DNA of 64,000 nt from Hespellia sp. (GTDB lineage: Bacteria; Bacillota; Clostridia; Lachnospirales; Lachnospiraceae), in assembly GCA_028689735.1 (NCBI GenBank), contig JAQVCP010000005.1, forward strand, positions 1 through 64,000, read 5' to 3'. Below the pieces are notes generated by a model. That model ran no database searches. It was given only the letters and a program-made list of their open reading frames with translations, and was not told where the DNA came from. Position 1 is the stretch's first letter, and every line of letters starts with the position of its first letter. Shown here in pieces: positions 8,680 to 17,248 of this stretch. Position numbers and translations under genes: made by a program.

Positions 8680-8702
8680 ATTGACCCTCCTTTCCATGTG
8701 AC

Positions 8703-8731
8703 ATATTCCCGTACTATTCGGTTTGTATCAA
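8703..8731 (-). promoter_or_regulatory. Element-specific promoter copy 1 (before serine recombinase)
   Basis: On the minus strand: TTGATA, 17-bp spacer ending in ATAGTACGG, then GAATAT. The same arrangement occurs at 28392-28420, 30210-30238 and 31224-31252. It overlaps the 3' end of the SHOCT-like gene and lies 24 bp upstream of the recombinase start. Confidence 0.65.
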
Positions 8732-8899
8732 GTCAATGTCGAACAATAAACTACCCAAAATCGGGTGGTATTTATTGCGAAAAATTGTATCAATTTGCCC
8801 ATACTCTTCTTTGCTGATAATCCCTTGATTTAAGAGGTTTTTCACTCTGCTCATTGTGGTCTGATAAAGCCTTTCGTTTCTAAACTGCTCCTTAGTCAT
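8714..8899 (-). CDS. SHOCT-like domain protein, 61 aa
   Basis: The real start is ATG at 8899, overlapping the stop of the upstream gene as ATGACTAA. The short helical motif LLNQGIISKEEYGQIDTIF near the middle is typical of SHOCT-type (short C-terminal) domains: a GIIS/GIIT turn between two helices. Small SHOCT proteins commonly lie next to large serine recombinases in Firmicutes prophages; their role is unknown, possibly as a recombination directionality or oligomerisation factor (inference). The ORF-track version starting at 9004 is an artificial extension. Confidence 0.75.
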   Translation of the reverse strand: MTKEQFRNERLYQTTMSRVKNLLNQGIISKEEYGQIDTIFRNKYHPILGSLLFDIDLIQTE

Positions 8900-9308
8900 C
8901 AATGCCACCTCCAAATCTGTCTGCGATATAGCATTCGTGGCTGCAATACTTACGATTTGCATTGCCGTATGCCGTGAATGGCTTTTTACAATATGGACAC
9001 TCAAATTCGTACACCGCTTTACGATTAACCTTATCCAAGTGAGCGTTCCACCATTTGTTTCTGCATTTATCCGAACAGAACTTCTTTTTCTTTCTTCCGG
9101 GGTTCTGCTTTACGGCCACACCACAACACAGGCACACATCCTTATCAGCAACTCCCTGCTGTGCCAAATTTCCACCAAGTCCGTGTCTGCGACAATATGT
9201 TTTGACGGTGTTCTCCGACAACTCCATCTGTTCTGCGATTTTCTTATATCCCAATCCGGCTTCTCTTAAATTTCCAATCTGAATCTTCTGTGCGTCTGTC
9301 ATAGCCAC
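8892..9308 (-). CDS. HTH and zinc-finger DNA-binding protein, 138 aa
   Basis: The N-terminal 40 residues form a sigma-region-4-like helix-turn-helix (LGYKKIAEQMELSENTVKTY). Two Cys clusters follow: CLCCG ... CSDKC, and CPYCK ... CSHEC, consistent with treble-clef zinc sites. It is the first gene of the recombination operon and may control it or assist the recombinases. A 49-bp copy of the repeat found at 42.2-42.6 kb lies just upstream in the same orientation, making that repeat a likely control site. GTGGAGGTGTGG precedes the ATG. Confidence 0.8.
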   Translation of the reverse strand: MAMTDAQKIQIGNLREAGLGYKKIAEQMELSENTVKTYCRRHGLGGNLAQQGVADKDVCLCCGVAVKQNPGRKKKKFCSDKCRNKWWNAHLDKVNRKAVYEFECPYCKKPFTAYGNANRKYCSHECYIADRFGGGIDD

Positions 9309-9355
9309 ACCTCCACAAGTTATTGAAGGAACGTGCCATCGTTACGAAGTTTTCC

Positions 9356-9404
9356 CTTCACTATCCTTGGGTCACGAAAATCCATTTTGAACGGATTTAT
9401 TTTT
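9356..9404 (-). repeat. Dispersed repeat copy (CGTTCAAA...TGACCCAAGGATAGTG)
   Basis: On the minus strand this reads AAATCCGTTCAAAATGGATT then TGACCCAAGGATAGTGAAGG. The same core occurs five more times at 42205-42626. ATCC and GGAT flank the TTCAAA to make a small hairpin. It lies 48 bp upstream of the HTH/zinc gene. Confidence 0.8.
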
Positions 9405-9454
9405 ATCCTTCTAGTGGCTATGTAAACGAAACGCCCCTTTTTCCCCTTTTTGAG

Positions 9455-9495
9455 CAAAAAAATAAGCCTGCAGACTCCAAACGGAATCCACAGGC
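9455..9495 (-). terminator. Late-operon terminator after endolysin
   Basis: The minus strand has a 13-bp stem, GCCTGTGGATTCC with GGAGTCTGCAGGC including three G-U pairs, a 4-nt loop, then TTATTTTTTT. It closes the long structural operon. Confidence 0.85.
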
Positions 9496-9507
9496 CTACT
9501 GTGTCAC

Positions 9508-10974
9508 TTATACTCTTTTTACATAATCAAGGGAAATCCATCCTGCACCGGACTTTAATTTACCCCATTTGGTTGCACCCTTACCATCGGACTCTTCCAC
9601 AATGGTATATACTCCCTTTGGAATATACTTCGTTCTTGCATAGTTCGTTCCTGGACCCTTACGGATATTAAGGTCAGAGATGCTGACCTTTACAAGATAA
9701 GGTTCAAATGCTGTGTTTGAATACACCACTTTCCCGGACTCATCAAACACGGAATAACCCTTATTCTTATCAGCACACTTCTTTGCATATTCCAAATTGT
9801 GATATGCCCCCTTCTGTGATGCCGCATCCGCCCATGTCTTACGCACACGATACCATACTTCTTTTTCTTCTACAGGCTTTTCAACCTTAGTACCGATAAT
9901 GGCATTAAGGATAGTAAGAATCTTACCACCATAGCCTTTACCTGTTGCCCAGCCTTTTCCGTTCGGATTTTCCTTTTGACCGAGCCAATCCACATATTCT
10001 GCACTTCCTCTTGTAACATATTTGAATCGTGGGTCTACACATTCATTCACAAGAGCATCTGCACAGGCATAAGCCTTTAAGTGCTGAATCTGTGCCCTGA
10101 TACCAAGCTGTGCTGTATCAAAAGAATTTCCCGTTTTACCTTTAGAAGTTACACCCATACCACAGAAGTTGTTCTGTGTAAGTGTTACGGCAGTCCCTTC
10201 AAATTTGAAATTACCTGTTTCAAGACAAGACTGTGCAAATGCAATATCTCCTCTTACTCCCTCTGCCTTTCCTTCTGATAAATAAAGCGGAATCATATCA
10301 ATTACCGATTGAGCCACAGATGGGTTCTTTGCTTTAATGTAAGATGCCATCTGCTCTGCTGTTGCAACTGCTGTTCCCATAATCTTCGTATAGGAACTTG
10401 TATCCTCTGTAACCATTGCAGCTTTTACATCCTTACGGAATCCATCCATTGTGTAGCCCATGCCAAGCTGAGTCCACAAATGCTCTGGGTCTGCATGGTT
10501 ACTTGCCACACCACAAGCATGACCTTCCTTATGGCTTATAATGACACCATCTGCTGTTGGGTCTAAGCAATACTCTGTACAGAGCATTGCAAACAACTCC
10601 ACAGCCGCCTCATAGGTTCTCTTGGCTACAGCTTTTGCCTCTTCCACGTTAGAACAGGTAAATGAAGAACCGCCTGTGTACTTGATGCAGGCAGGCTCAC
10701 ACATTTCTACACCAATATGGGTATTATTACTTGAGCCGCCACCGTGCCACCCTCTGTGATTCCAAGGAAGTGTCTGATACACCGTTCCATCATTACCATC
10801 AATAAATGCGTGGACACAGGCTCTGTCATAAGAAGATTTGTTCCACGAATTAATAAAGGCTAATGCCTTCGGTTGGGAACACCCAACCGAATGAAGCATC
10901 AGCCCTAAGACAGTAATTTTCTTCCCTGCCTTATAGCAGGGATTGTTTGTCATAATAGATTCAATTAACTTCAT
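9508..10974 (-). CDS. Endolysin: N-acetylmuramoyl-L-alanine amidase with glucosaminidase and SH3 domains
   Basis: The 488-residue lysin breaks host peptidoglycan at the end of infection. Residues about 15-170 form an Amidase_2/PGRP-like domain with zinc ligands suggested by LMLHSVG, GWHGGG and SHKEGHACG. Residues about 200-345 form a glucosaminidase domain (GVRGDIAFAQSCLETGNF, NNFCGMG). The C terminus has an SPOR-like stretch and a bacterial SH3 domain (LNIRKGPGTNY). GAGGAG precedes ATG at 10974. No signal peptide is seen, so export relies on the adjacent holin. Two distinct catalytic domains in one lysin are common in Clostridia phages. Confidence 0.9.
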   Translation of the reverse strand: MKLIESIMTNNPCYKAGKKITVLGLMLHSVGCSQPKALAFINSWNKSSYDRACVHAFIDGNDGTVYQTLPWNHRGWHGGGSSNNTHIGVEMCEPACIKYTGGSSFTCSNVEEAKAVAKRTYEAAVELFAMLCTEYCLDPTADGVIISHKEGHACGVASNHADPEHLWTQLGMGYTMDGFRKDVKAAMVTEDTSSYTKIMGTAVATAEQMASYIKAKNPSVAQSVIDMIPLYLSEGKAEGVRGDIAFAQSCLETGNFKFEGTAVTLTQNNFCGMGVTSKGKTGNSFDTAQLGIRAQIQHLKAYACADALVNECVDPRFKYVTRGSAEYVDWLGQKENPNGKGWATGKGYGGKILTILNAIIGTKVEKPVEEKEVWYRVRKTWADAASQKGAYHNLEYAKKCADKNKGYSVFDESGKVVYSNTAFEPYLVKVSISDLNIRKGPGTNYARTKYIPKGVYTIVEESDGKGATKWGKLKSGAGWISLDYVKRV

Positions 10975-10975
10975 G

Positions 10976-11386
10976 CTACTCCTCGCTTTCTGCATCTTCA
11001 TGCAACTGCTTCAATACAAGTTTCAGTTTTTCAGGAATTGGCAGACCTAAAATCCCGGCATTCTCTAAAAGTGATACACCTTCGTTAGAAAGGTAAAAGA
11101 AAATGACCGCTGTTCTAAGTACGCTGCCTGTCCCAATCACCTGCACATCCAGAATGTTTGACATTCCCACAAGGATGAATATCAACACCTTACGGCAGAT
11201 ACCTCTGAAACCTACTTCGCTAGAGAGTGTTTTGTTGGAAATTGCACACATCACACCAGTCACATAATCAGCGACCACAAACACGACAAGTGCAATCAAC
11301 AGTCCGTCACAACCTCCAAGGAAGTATCCGAGCCATCCACCAATGACCGTAATTACAGCCTGAATTCCATTCCAAAATGCTTTCAT
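10976..11386 (-). CDS. Phage holin (TcdE/Cph1-like family)
   Basis: A 136-residue membrane protein with three hydrophobic segments (ITVIGGWLGYFLGG, LLIALVVFVVADYVTGVMCAI and VLIFILVGMSNIL) and a charged C-terminal tail (KQLHEDAESEE). The DYVTGVMCA signature is typical of the Phage_holin_4 group. It makes membrane lesions that release the endolysin. AAAGGAGG precedes ATG at 11386, and the stop abuts the endolysin ribosome site. Confidence 0.9.
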   Translation of the reverse strand: MKAFWNGIQAVITVIGGWLGYFLGGCDGLLIALVVFVVADYVTGVMCAISNKTLSSEVGFRGICRKVLIFILVGMSNILDVQVIGTGSVLRTAVIFFYLSNEGVSLLENAGILGLPIPEKLKLVLKQLHEDAESEE

Positions 11387-11459
11387 GGTTTTGTCCTCCT
11401 TTAAATTTTTGTATAAAAAAAGCAACCACCCTTCCGAGCAATTGCTAATTTCCATATAC

Positions 11460-13931
11460 CTATATCTGCTTTGGTAACCATTCCCACAGTCTCATATCTT
11501 CCTGTCCTAAAGACCACATACAAGTGCCTCTTAACTTCCACCGATATGCTGCTTGGTTAATCCAATACACAAGACTGTCCACATCTTGGTAATACAGAAT
11601 AGAAAAACCATCTGCATCTCCAAGGAAAAGCCTTGAAATCCATATATTTATATCCTTGGGGATAATCTTAACTGAGTAATCATTCCCACAGGATAACGAC
11701 TCCATCGTATGTGAATGGTAAAAATCATATTCAAGTGATATTTCCTCACTTCGTGTAGCAGATTCCTCCACATCACTTGTAAGCGTAAATACTTGAAACT
11801 CATCATTCCATACACAGTTCGTTCTTGTAATTCTGCCAAAGGATGATGTCTTACCATCCGGCATAACCACATCAAAGCGTTCATACGGCTCGTAAGTCCA
11901 TGCATCACCCAAACGTAGCAATTCGCAAATGGATGTGTTGTCAGAACGATACCCTGCATAACCTCCCGTAAATCCGCTCACGTTTGCCGTAAAACGAAGA
12001 ACAGAAGAAGAACCGGAATAAACCCTTACCTTTCCATTTCTGATTCGCATTTCTACGGTATAAACGCTTGGATCCGTTCGTAAGGATGCATCCGTATTTC
12101 TTGCAATCTCCGTAGCATAACTTCCAATCAATGTCGAACCATTGTACAGTTCTACTGCCTGATTAGAGATATTAAGACAACAATATAGACTGCCACAAAA
12201 TACACCAGCTCTGCCACTACCGTTCTTTGGAAAACCAAGTCGCGCTCTAATGTGTATGTCCTTAAAGCCTGAATAGTCCCACATAAGGTCTCCATATCCT
12301 TCAATCTGCGAGTAGACTCTTTCTGTCGAATACTCATCTTCTCGCCATATACTCCATTTCCCATTATCGGTTTTCCAGAACCCTGTTTCAAGCACACCAC
12401 TATCTCTGAAATCTTCATACCAAACAAGTGCCGAGTCTGGCTTTCTTCTAAGCATTTCAAGTGTCAGCTTAAAACCTTTGTCGGGTCCAACCATATTGCC
12501 ATCCACATCTTTAAACTTTCTCGGAGCAACCACATAGGTGGCATCTCCTGCTGATGGATACTCATTGAATGATGAGCAGACCCTAAAGCCATAAAACTGT
12601 ACCCCTTTTACATCAACAGATACTTTTATCGTATGTGTTCCCGCAGACAAAGCCACACCTTTTACAAGTGTTTTCCAGAAGGTTGTTCTCCAATACGGCC
12701 ACCACAATCGGCTCTCATAGAAATGTACTTCTGCCCCATCAATGCTTATATAAACACCGTTCTTATCCCAAAACGGATAACACAGCCTTACTGCAATATC
12801 ATAAGTACCGGACGATGCAACCGTAAAGTTGTATGTTGCCGTTCCTTCATCACCTAAAGAAACCATGCTGTCTGATACCGAAACAACACCTGTGTATTTG
12901 TCAGGAGTACCGCCACCCCGGTCAACATAGATAGTTCCAAACTCTGCCTTCTGCTCTTTACTATAGGCTGTCAGATACTTTCTTCCGTTATAGGAACTCG
13001 CTATCTGTGGCTGTGATCGGGAAATGGCATCCTGCCCCTCCATGTAGTCATACACCTGTGGCAATGCCCACGGTACTTTATTGTCATCATCCCAATAAGA
13101 TAAAATCGGAATAAAAGGCTGTGGTGGAGCATCTCCCGTGAAGTTATACTTCCCTTTCATCCAGTTCTGTGCAGCATAATAAGTATTGGAAGTACCTCTG
13201 TATGTCTTTCCGATATTTGCCGGGTCATCGTAAATCTGCCAGTTCCATCCATAAGTCGGCATTCCAAGAAACACCTTCTTTGGATTCATAACCTTAGAGG
13301 CATAATCATAAATTCCCTCAAGCCAACTCCTCGGAGATACGGGTCCAGGAGCAGAACCTGCCCACGCCATACCATAACTCATGATGGATGCTGTATCGCA
13401 GTATTTATCCAAATCGGCATACACGCACCAGTTCTCTCCACCAACCGAACCATTCACGGAAGTCATGCCCGGCAGACAGATATTCATGTGTTTGGATGAA
13501 TCATATCCCTTTACTGTGTTATAAATATTGGCAAACATCTGTGTAGATGCCTTGTGAGTGGAATATCCGTCTCCTTTTTCCAAGTCAATGTCAATTCCGT
13601 CACACCAAGAATATTTTTTCATAATTCTTACAATCTCAGAAAGAAACATATCCTGTGCACCATCTGTATTATCCCTAAGTGCTTTAAAAATACTGTTGCT
13701 ACCATCGTTTGCTACTGTAAGCAGCCACTTGATATGAGGCCACTTGTTGATGTAGGTAAGCATATTGGAAATGGCAACACCAGACTCATAAATCTCTCCC
13801 GTTGCTTTTACCTTAAAAGAAAAAAGACCAATCTGACTGATTCGGTCTCCATAATCCCTAAGTGCCTGATACATTCGGGTATTTCCCATGAATGTCCACA
13901 CCATTACTTGTCTTCCTTCAAGCGTATTCAT
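11460..13931 (-). CDS. Tail-associated glycoside hydrolase family 18 protein
   Basis: An 823-residue protein. Residues about 8-330 form a GH18 TIM barrel with the catalytic signature DGIDIDLE (DxxDxDxE); the final Glu is the acid/base. The downstream conserved MSYGMAW and GMPTYGWNW strands are also present. Residues about 340-460 look like a beta-sandwich carbohydrate-binding module (TYDIAVRLCYP, HTIKVSVDVKG). A second beta-rich region (about 490-680) and a conserved tail domain follow. GH18 enzymes cut beta-1,4 GlcNAc linkages (chitinases, endo-beta-N-acetylglucosaminidases). Between tail genes and holin, it is probably a tail tip or fibre enzyme that trims a surface glycan or peptidoglycan. 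It shares its ATG with the stop region of the upstream gene. Confidence 0.88.
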   Translation of the reverse strand: MNTLEGRQVMVWTFMGNTRMYQALRDYGDRISQIGLFSFKVKATGEIYESGVAISNMLTYINKWPHIKWLLTVANDGSNSIFKALRDNTDGAQDMFLSEIVRIMKKYSWCDGIDIDLEKGDGYSTHKASTQMFANIYNTVKGYDSSKHMNICLPGMTSVNGSVGGENWCVYADLDKYCDTASIMSYGMAWAGSAPGPVSPRSWLEGIYDYASKVMNPKKVFLGMPTYGWNWQIYDDPANIGKTYRGTSNTYYAAQNWMKGKYNFTGDAPPQPFIPILSYWDDDNKVPWALPQVYDYMEGQDAISRSQPQIASSYNGRKYLTAYSKEQKAEFGTIYVDRGGGTPDKYTGVVSVSDSMVSLGDEGTATYNFTVASSGTYDIAVRLCYPFWDKNGVYISIDGAEVHFYESRLWWPYWRTTFWKTLVKGVALSAGTHTIKVSVDVKGVQFYGFRVCSSFNEYPSAGDATYVVAPRKFKDVDGNMVGPDKGFKLTLEMLRRKPDSALVWYEDFRDSGVLETGFWKTDNGKWSIWREDEYSTERVYSQIEGYGDLMWDYSGFKDIHIRARLGFPKNGSGRAGVFCGSLYCCLNISNQAVELYNGSTLIGSYATEIARNTDASLRTDPSVYTVEMRIRNGKVRVYSGSSSVLRFTANVSGFTGGYAGYRSDNTSICELLRLGDAWTYEPYERFDVVMPDGKTSSFGRITRTNCVWNDEFQVFTLTSDVEESATRSEEISLEYDFYHSHTMESLSCGNDYSVKIIPKDINIWISRLFLGDADGFSILYYQDVDSLVYWINQAAYRWKLRGTCMWSLGQEDMRLWEWLPKQI

Positions 13932-14536
13932 TACAAAAGCTCACCTCCATCTTCCATTTCCTGCAGTTCAAACAGTACCCTTGCCGATTTTCCTTTTTCC
14001 ACCTTTACGATGTGTTTGGAATCCCACGCTGCACTATACTGATAAAAGCCTTCTTTCTTTTCCGCTGCTCCATTTTTAAGGCACTCCCTTGTGGATGCCA
14101 AAAGCTGTATTTCATCGTCCGCTTTCATCGCAGATGGAAACCTTACCCTTTGACCTCCGACACCTTGTGCCAGTTCTATGGAATCAGATGCCATATCTGA
14201 CTTTGGATATACACTGATATCCAGTCCAGCCGATGTGCCACCAAGGTTGCATACAATAACTGTTTCCTTGGAACGAACCACTCCATTAAACCAAACTGGC
14301 TCTCTATCCACTCCATCATCTTGGCTTTTTGCCAGCAATTTTTCTGTATGTGGTGCATAGCCTGTAAGTGCCGAACCTTCCTGTAGCTGAAGGTCTGTAA
14401 AATAAATCGTGCCGGAGCAATCGGAAATGATAGGACTGACCGATATGCTTGTGACACGCTTATCCTGTTTCTTATTGATGACCTCTGCAAGTCGAATAAA
14501 TGCAACATTACCCATCTTGCGACCACTTAATCTCAC
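13931..14536 (-). CDS. Phage tail protein, about 201 aa
   Basis: Not assigned to a named family. The first 70 residues contain SISVSPIISDCSGTIYFTDL followed by LQLQEGSALTGY, closely matching the small protein encoded just upstream. The remainder is beta-rich with ARVLFELQEMEDGGE at the end. It starts at GTG 14536 or ATG 14515, overlapping the upstream gene, and ends at the GH18 start. Position suggests a tail tip or fibre adaptor component. Confidence 0.7.
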   Translation of the reverse strand: MRLSGRKMGNVAFIRLAEVINKKQDKRVTSISVSPIISDCSGTIYFTDLQLQEGSALTGYAPHTEKLLAKSQDDGVDREPVWFNGVVRSKETVIVCNLGGTSAGLDISVYPKSDMASDSIELAQGVGGQRVRFPSAMKADDEIQLLASTRECLKNGAAEKKEGFYQYSAAWDSKHIVKVEKGKSARVLFELQEMEDGGELL

Positions 14537-14705
14537 ATGGGTGTCCTATCCACCCCGTTGCTACCGAGCCACCCTGCAAAAGTAAATCCGTTACATACAA
14601 AGTTCCTGTACAATTCGTAATGCACACCCTTACAGTAATGGACTTTACTCGCTCTCCATAGTTTTTTGGTGTGACCCTAGCAGATGTTGCGGAAAAATAT
14701 GCCAC
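14508..14705 (-). CDS. Small tail protein, 65 aa
   Basis: GTG start at 14705 with GGAGG 7 nt upstream. The sequence CITNCTGTLYVTDLLLQGGS resembles the N-terminal part of the next gene, so this is likely a duplicated beta-sandwich strand module split into its own gene. It starts 15 bp after the large tail protein gene and overlaps the following gene by 29 bp. Confidence 0.65.
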   Translation of the reverse strand: MAYFSATSARVTPKNYGERVKSITVRVCITNCTGTLYVTDLLLQGGSVATGWIGHPCEIKWSQDG

Positions 14706-14719
14706 TTCTCACACCTCCA

Positions 14720-17245
14720 TCAATATAAATCAATAAACCTTGTTTCTGTCGTTCCATCTTCATACTCAATGACAACCTCAATCCCTACCTGCGAAGAATC
14801 GGATAGTTTCTTAAGGTTCTCCGAGCCAATCTGTGCCGACAGCGTATAACTGGAACGATTCGCAGGATACACGGTCTGTGAAAGACTCTTTGTCATTCCA
14901 CTTACACCTTCTGCTTTAAAAGATGCTGTACCACTCGCTCCGTTCTCTCCGTCAGCTTCAAAACCGGAACTAACCCAATATGCCAGTCCGTCATCGGCTC
15001 TTGAATTTCGCAGCAGATTAAATGGAACCATTTCACGAATATCATCGTTAGTGACCATGCTCGTTCCTTCGAGTGTGTCAGCCACGCTATCCCATTGTGT
15101 TGCTGATGAGCCTAAGTTCTTTAATGTGGTCGATAACTCAAGCACCGTATTCCAAGGCTCCTGCAAGTTATACTCTCTTCGGATAATTCTTGTTGTGATG
15201 GAAAGACCAAGTTCCCTATCTTCCACTCTTACATAATCACCAAGTTCCCAAGCCTCATGCTCGTAACCTGTCAGCACCGATAAGTCCATAGCATTCAGCA
15301 CATAGGAAATGGACGGTTTACAGTATTCTGCCAATCTCATATTGGTGTACTCAAGCATCTGGTACGGATTGGTAAATGAAGAACAGTCAAGTGTGGTAAT
15401 GCGGACATCCTTTGTAAAAGAGAAATCTTCTACATAAGGTTTCCCACCATTGATGTCTGCAAAGGTTAATCCTTCTGCACCTACCGCATAAAGCCTCGTT
15501 ACAAGACTTCTGGTATCCACCACTCGTTTAATACTTTTCATGTTCTTTTTATACGCAAACAAGGCTCCGCTGTCCTTGCCATTAACTGTAAGTAAATGAA
15601 CCAGTCGGTTCGGACAGTCAAATACCAGATCACCGCCATGCAGGTCTGCGATATTACGAAGAATGGAAAGAGCATTTTTTTCTTTACTCGTCCATGTTCG
15701 TTTTGTCTTTACTTCTACCGTTCCGACACTCCACTCCGTATCAGCAAGTGCATACTGCATTGCCACTTCCGGGAGTTCTGCATCAAAGGTACGTTCCTCT
15801 TTTCTTACGGAAAAGGTCAAATCATAGAACTCTGCCTCTGCATACACTTCCGTAACTGTTGTACCATCGGTAGCCTTTGTATCTGTAACGGTTCTGACCT
15901 TATAGACATCATCTACAATCTGTATTTTCTTCTCGCTGTCTACATATTTTCGTTTTGCATCTCTGTATGGAATTTTGAATGTCAGCGTATCTTCTCCGTT
16001 GATTTCTCCCGTAACAATAATGTCATAGGCATTTTCAAGTACAGACTCCCACGCTCCATTCTCATCCAAAACAACAGGACGGGCATATCCAATCTTCCCG
16101 TATGGTGCTTTCGGAATATCATACAGTCTGATATCCACCACCTTCGGTGTTTTGGAAGTATCCGTTGTAGAAAGTGTCATTCTAAAACGAATGTACTCCC
16201 TGTTCGGAGACTGCAATTTGCCATCTGTGGAGATTGCCACCCAATCGCTCCACTCCACCAAATCATCACTTGTGGATGTTTCAATGTTAGAAACAGAGGT
16301 CGTACCAACCACATATTCACTTGTGACAGATACTTTTCCTGTTCCTGAAAGATTGCACTTTGCTGCAGCAGAGGTAAAGACAGCTTCTGTCGGATACACA
16401 CCGCTTGTAGCACGGAGAGTAACAACTCCCGGACTTGTCGTTCCGTCTATGTCACCCGTTGTATCTCCACCATTTGCCAAACAGGCCGAATGAAAATAAT
16501 CAACCAAATCCTCTGTTGTAAGTTCACTATCACAATCCAAAAACCAATCATCGAAACCACCTGCATACCAATAAGACATGGAGTGCATCCCCCAGATAAG
16601 GTCTGCTGTACAAGAGGTGTTCAAAACACCCGTAATACTCAAATCTTCGGAAATCCACGCTTCTCCTGTGGATTTATCCCCTACCACAATCCATGCTTTC
16701 TTATTGGATGGCTCAATAACTGCCGCTATAAAATACCAACTACCATTAGAAAAAGAAATGGTCGGTGACACGGACTTATCTAAAATCAATGTCCCCGAAG
16801 AGTTATACAGCATCAGTCTTGGCTTTCCTCTAATCAAAGAAAGATAAAAAATCGGCTGTCCCGGACCATAGCGGGTATTAAGGATTGGTGTATATGTATT
16901 CCCGATGGAATACGTTGTCGGCTGCATCCACCCGCCACATATAATTCTCTCTCCGATATTTGCAAAAAGAGAACCATCATTTGTTACCTTAAGGTAGGTC
17001 TGCTCTGTGGCTGGGTTGTTTATGTTCATTCGAAAATAATTGCCGAAGATACCTGCTCGAAGTGATGCCGTAGTTCCCGACCACTTATTGATATACGCAT
17101 TTCTTCCCATGCCGGATGAATCAGCTAATTCCGTATTTCCATCTGGAGCAGACTCACTAAAACGCCACAATCCGTCTTTAGCATATTCTGATGGAAACTC
17201 GCCTGTAAAATCTGTCTGCTTATTCAAAACTGTTTTTAATGACAT
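14720..17245 (-). CDS. Tail-tip structural protein with N-terminal LamG-like domain
   Basis: An 841-residue protein. Residues about 30-260 resemble a concanavalin/LamG-like fold (GWMQPTTYSIG, GSWYFIAAVIEP, GGFDDWFLDC), suggesting glycan binding. Residues about 390-720 match the phage minor structural/tail endopeptidase-like region (YDIIVTGEINGEDTLTFKIP, LSILRNIADLHGGDLVFD, YKKNMKSIKR). This region usually forms the tail hub of Gram-positive siphoviruses. It lies directly after the distal tail protein gene, the normal place for the tail-associated Tal-type protein. A protease active site is not evident. Confidence 0.82.
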   Translation of the reverse strand: MSLKTVLNKQTDFTGEFPSEYAKDGLWRFSESAPDGNTELADSSGMGRNAYINKWSGTTASLRAGIFGNYFRMNINNPATEQTYLKVTNDGSLFANIGERIICGGWMQPTTYSIGNTYTPILNTRYGPGQPIFYLSLIRGKPRLMLYNSSGTLILDKSVSPTISFSNGSWYFIAAVIEPSNKKAWIVVGDKSTGEAWISEDLSITGVLNTSCTADLIWGMHSMSYWYAGGFDDWFLDCDSELTTEDLVDYFHSACLANGGDTTGDIDGTTSPGVVTLRATSGVYPTEAVFTSAAAKCNLSGTGKVSVTSEYVVGTTSVSNIETSTSDDLVEWSDWVAISTDGKLQSPNREYIRFRMTLSTTDTSKTPKVVDIRLYDIPKAPYGKIGYARPVVLDENGAWESVLENAYDIIVTGEINGEDTLTFKIPYRDAKRKYVDSEKKIQIVDDVYKVRTVTDTKATDGTTVTEVYAEAEFYDLTFSVRKEERTFDAELPEVAMQYALADTEWSVGTVEVKTKRTWTSKEKNALSILRNIADLHGGDLVFDCPNRLVHLLTVNGKDSGALFAYKKNMKSIKRVVDTRSLVTRLYAVGAEGLTFADINGGKPYVEDFSFTKDVRITTLDCSSFTNPYQMLEYTNMRLAEYCKPSISYVLNAMDLSVLTGYEHEAWELGDYVRVEDRELGLSITTRIIRREYNLQEPWNTVLELSTTLKNLGSSATQWDSVADTLEGTSMVTNDDIREMVPFNLLRNSRADDGLAYWVSSGFEADGENGASGTASFKAEGVSGMTKSLSQTVYPANRSSYTLSAQIGSENLKKLSDSSQVGIEVVIEYEDGTTETRFIDLY

Positions 17246-17248
17246 ATC

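Noticed and set aside
5601-8697. IS607-like or other transposon ends around the serine recombinases
   Set aside because: The proteins are too long (500+ aa) for IS607 TnpA and no TnpB or inverted repeats flank them.
15596-16348. 250-aa plus-strand ORF inside the tail protein gene
   Set aside because: It is a shadow of the 14720-17245 gene on the opposite strand; composition (many Cys, Ile, Phe) is not protein-like and there is no ribosome site.
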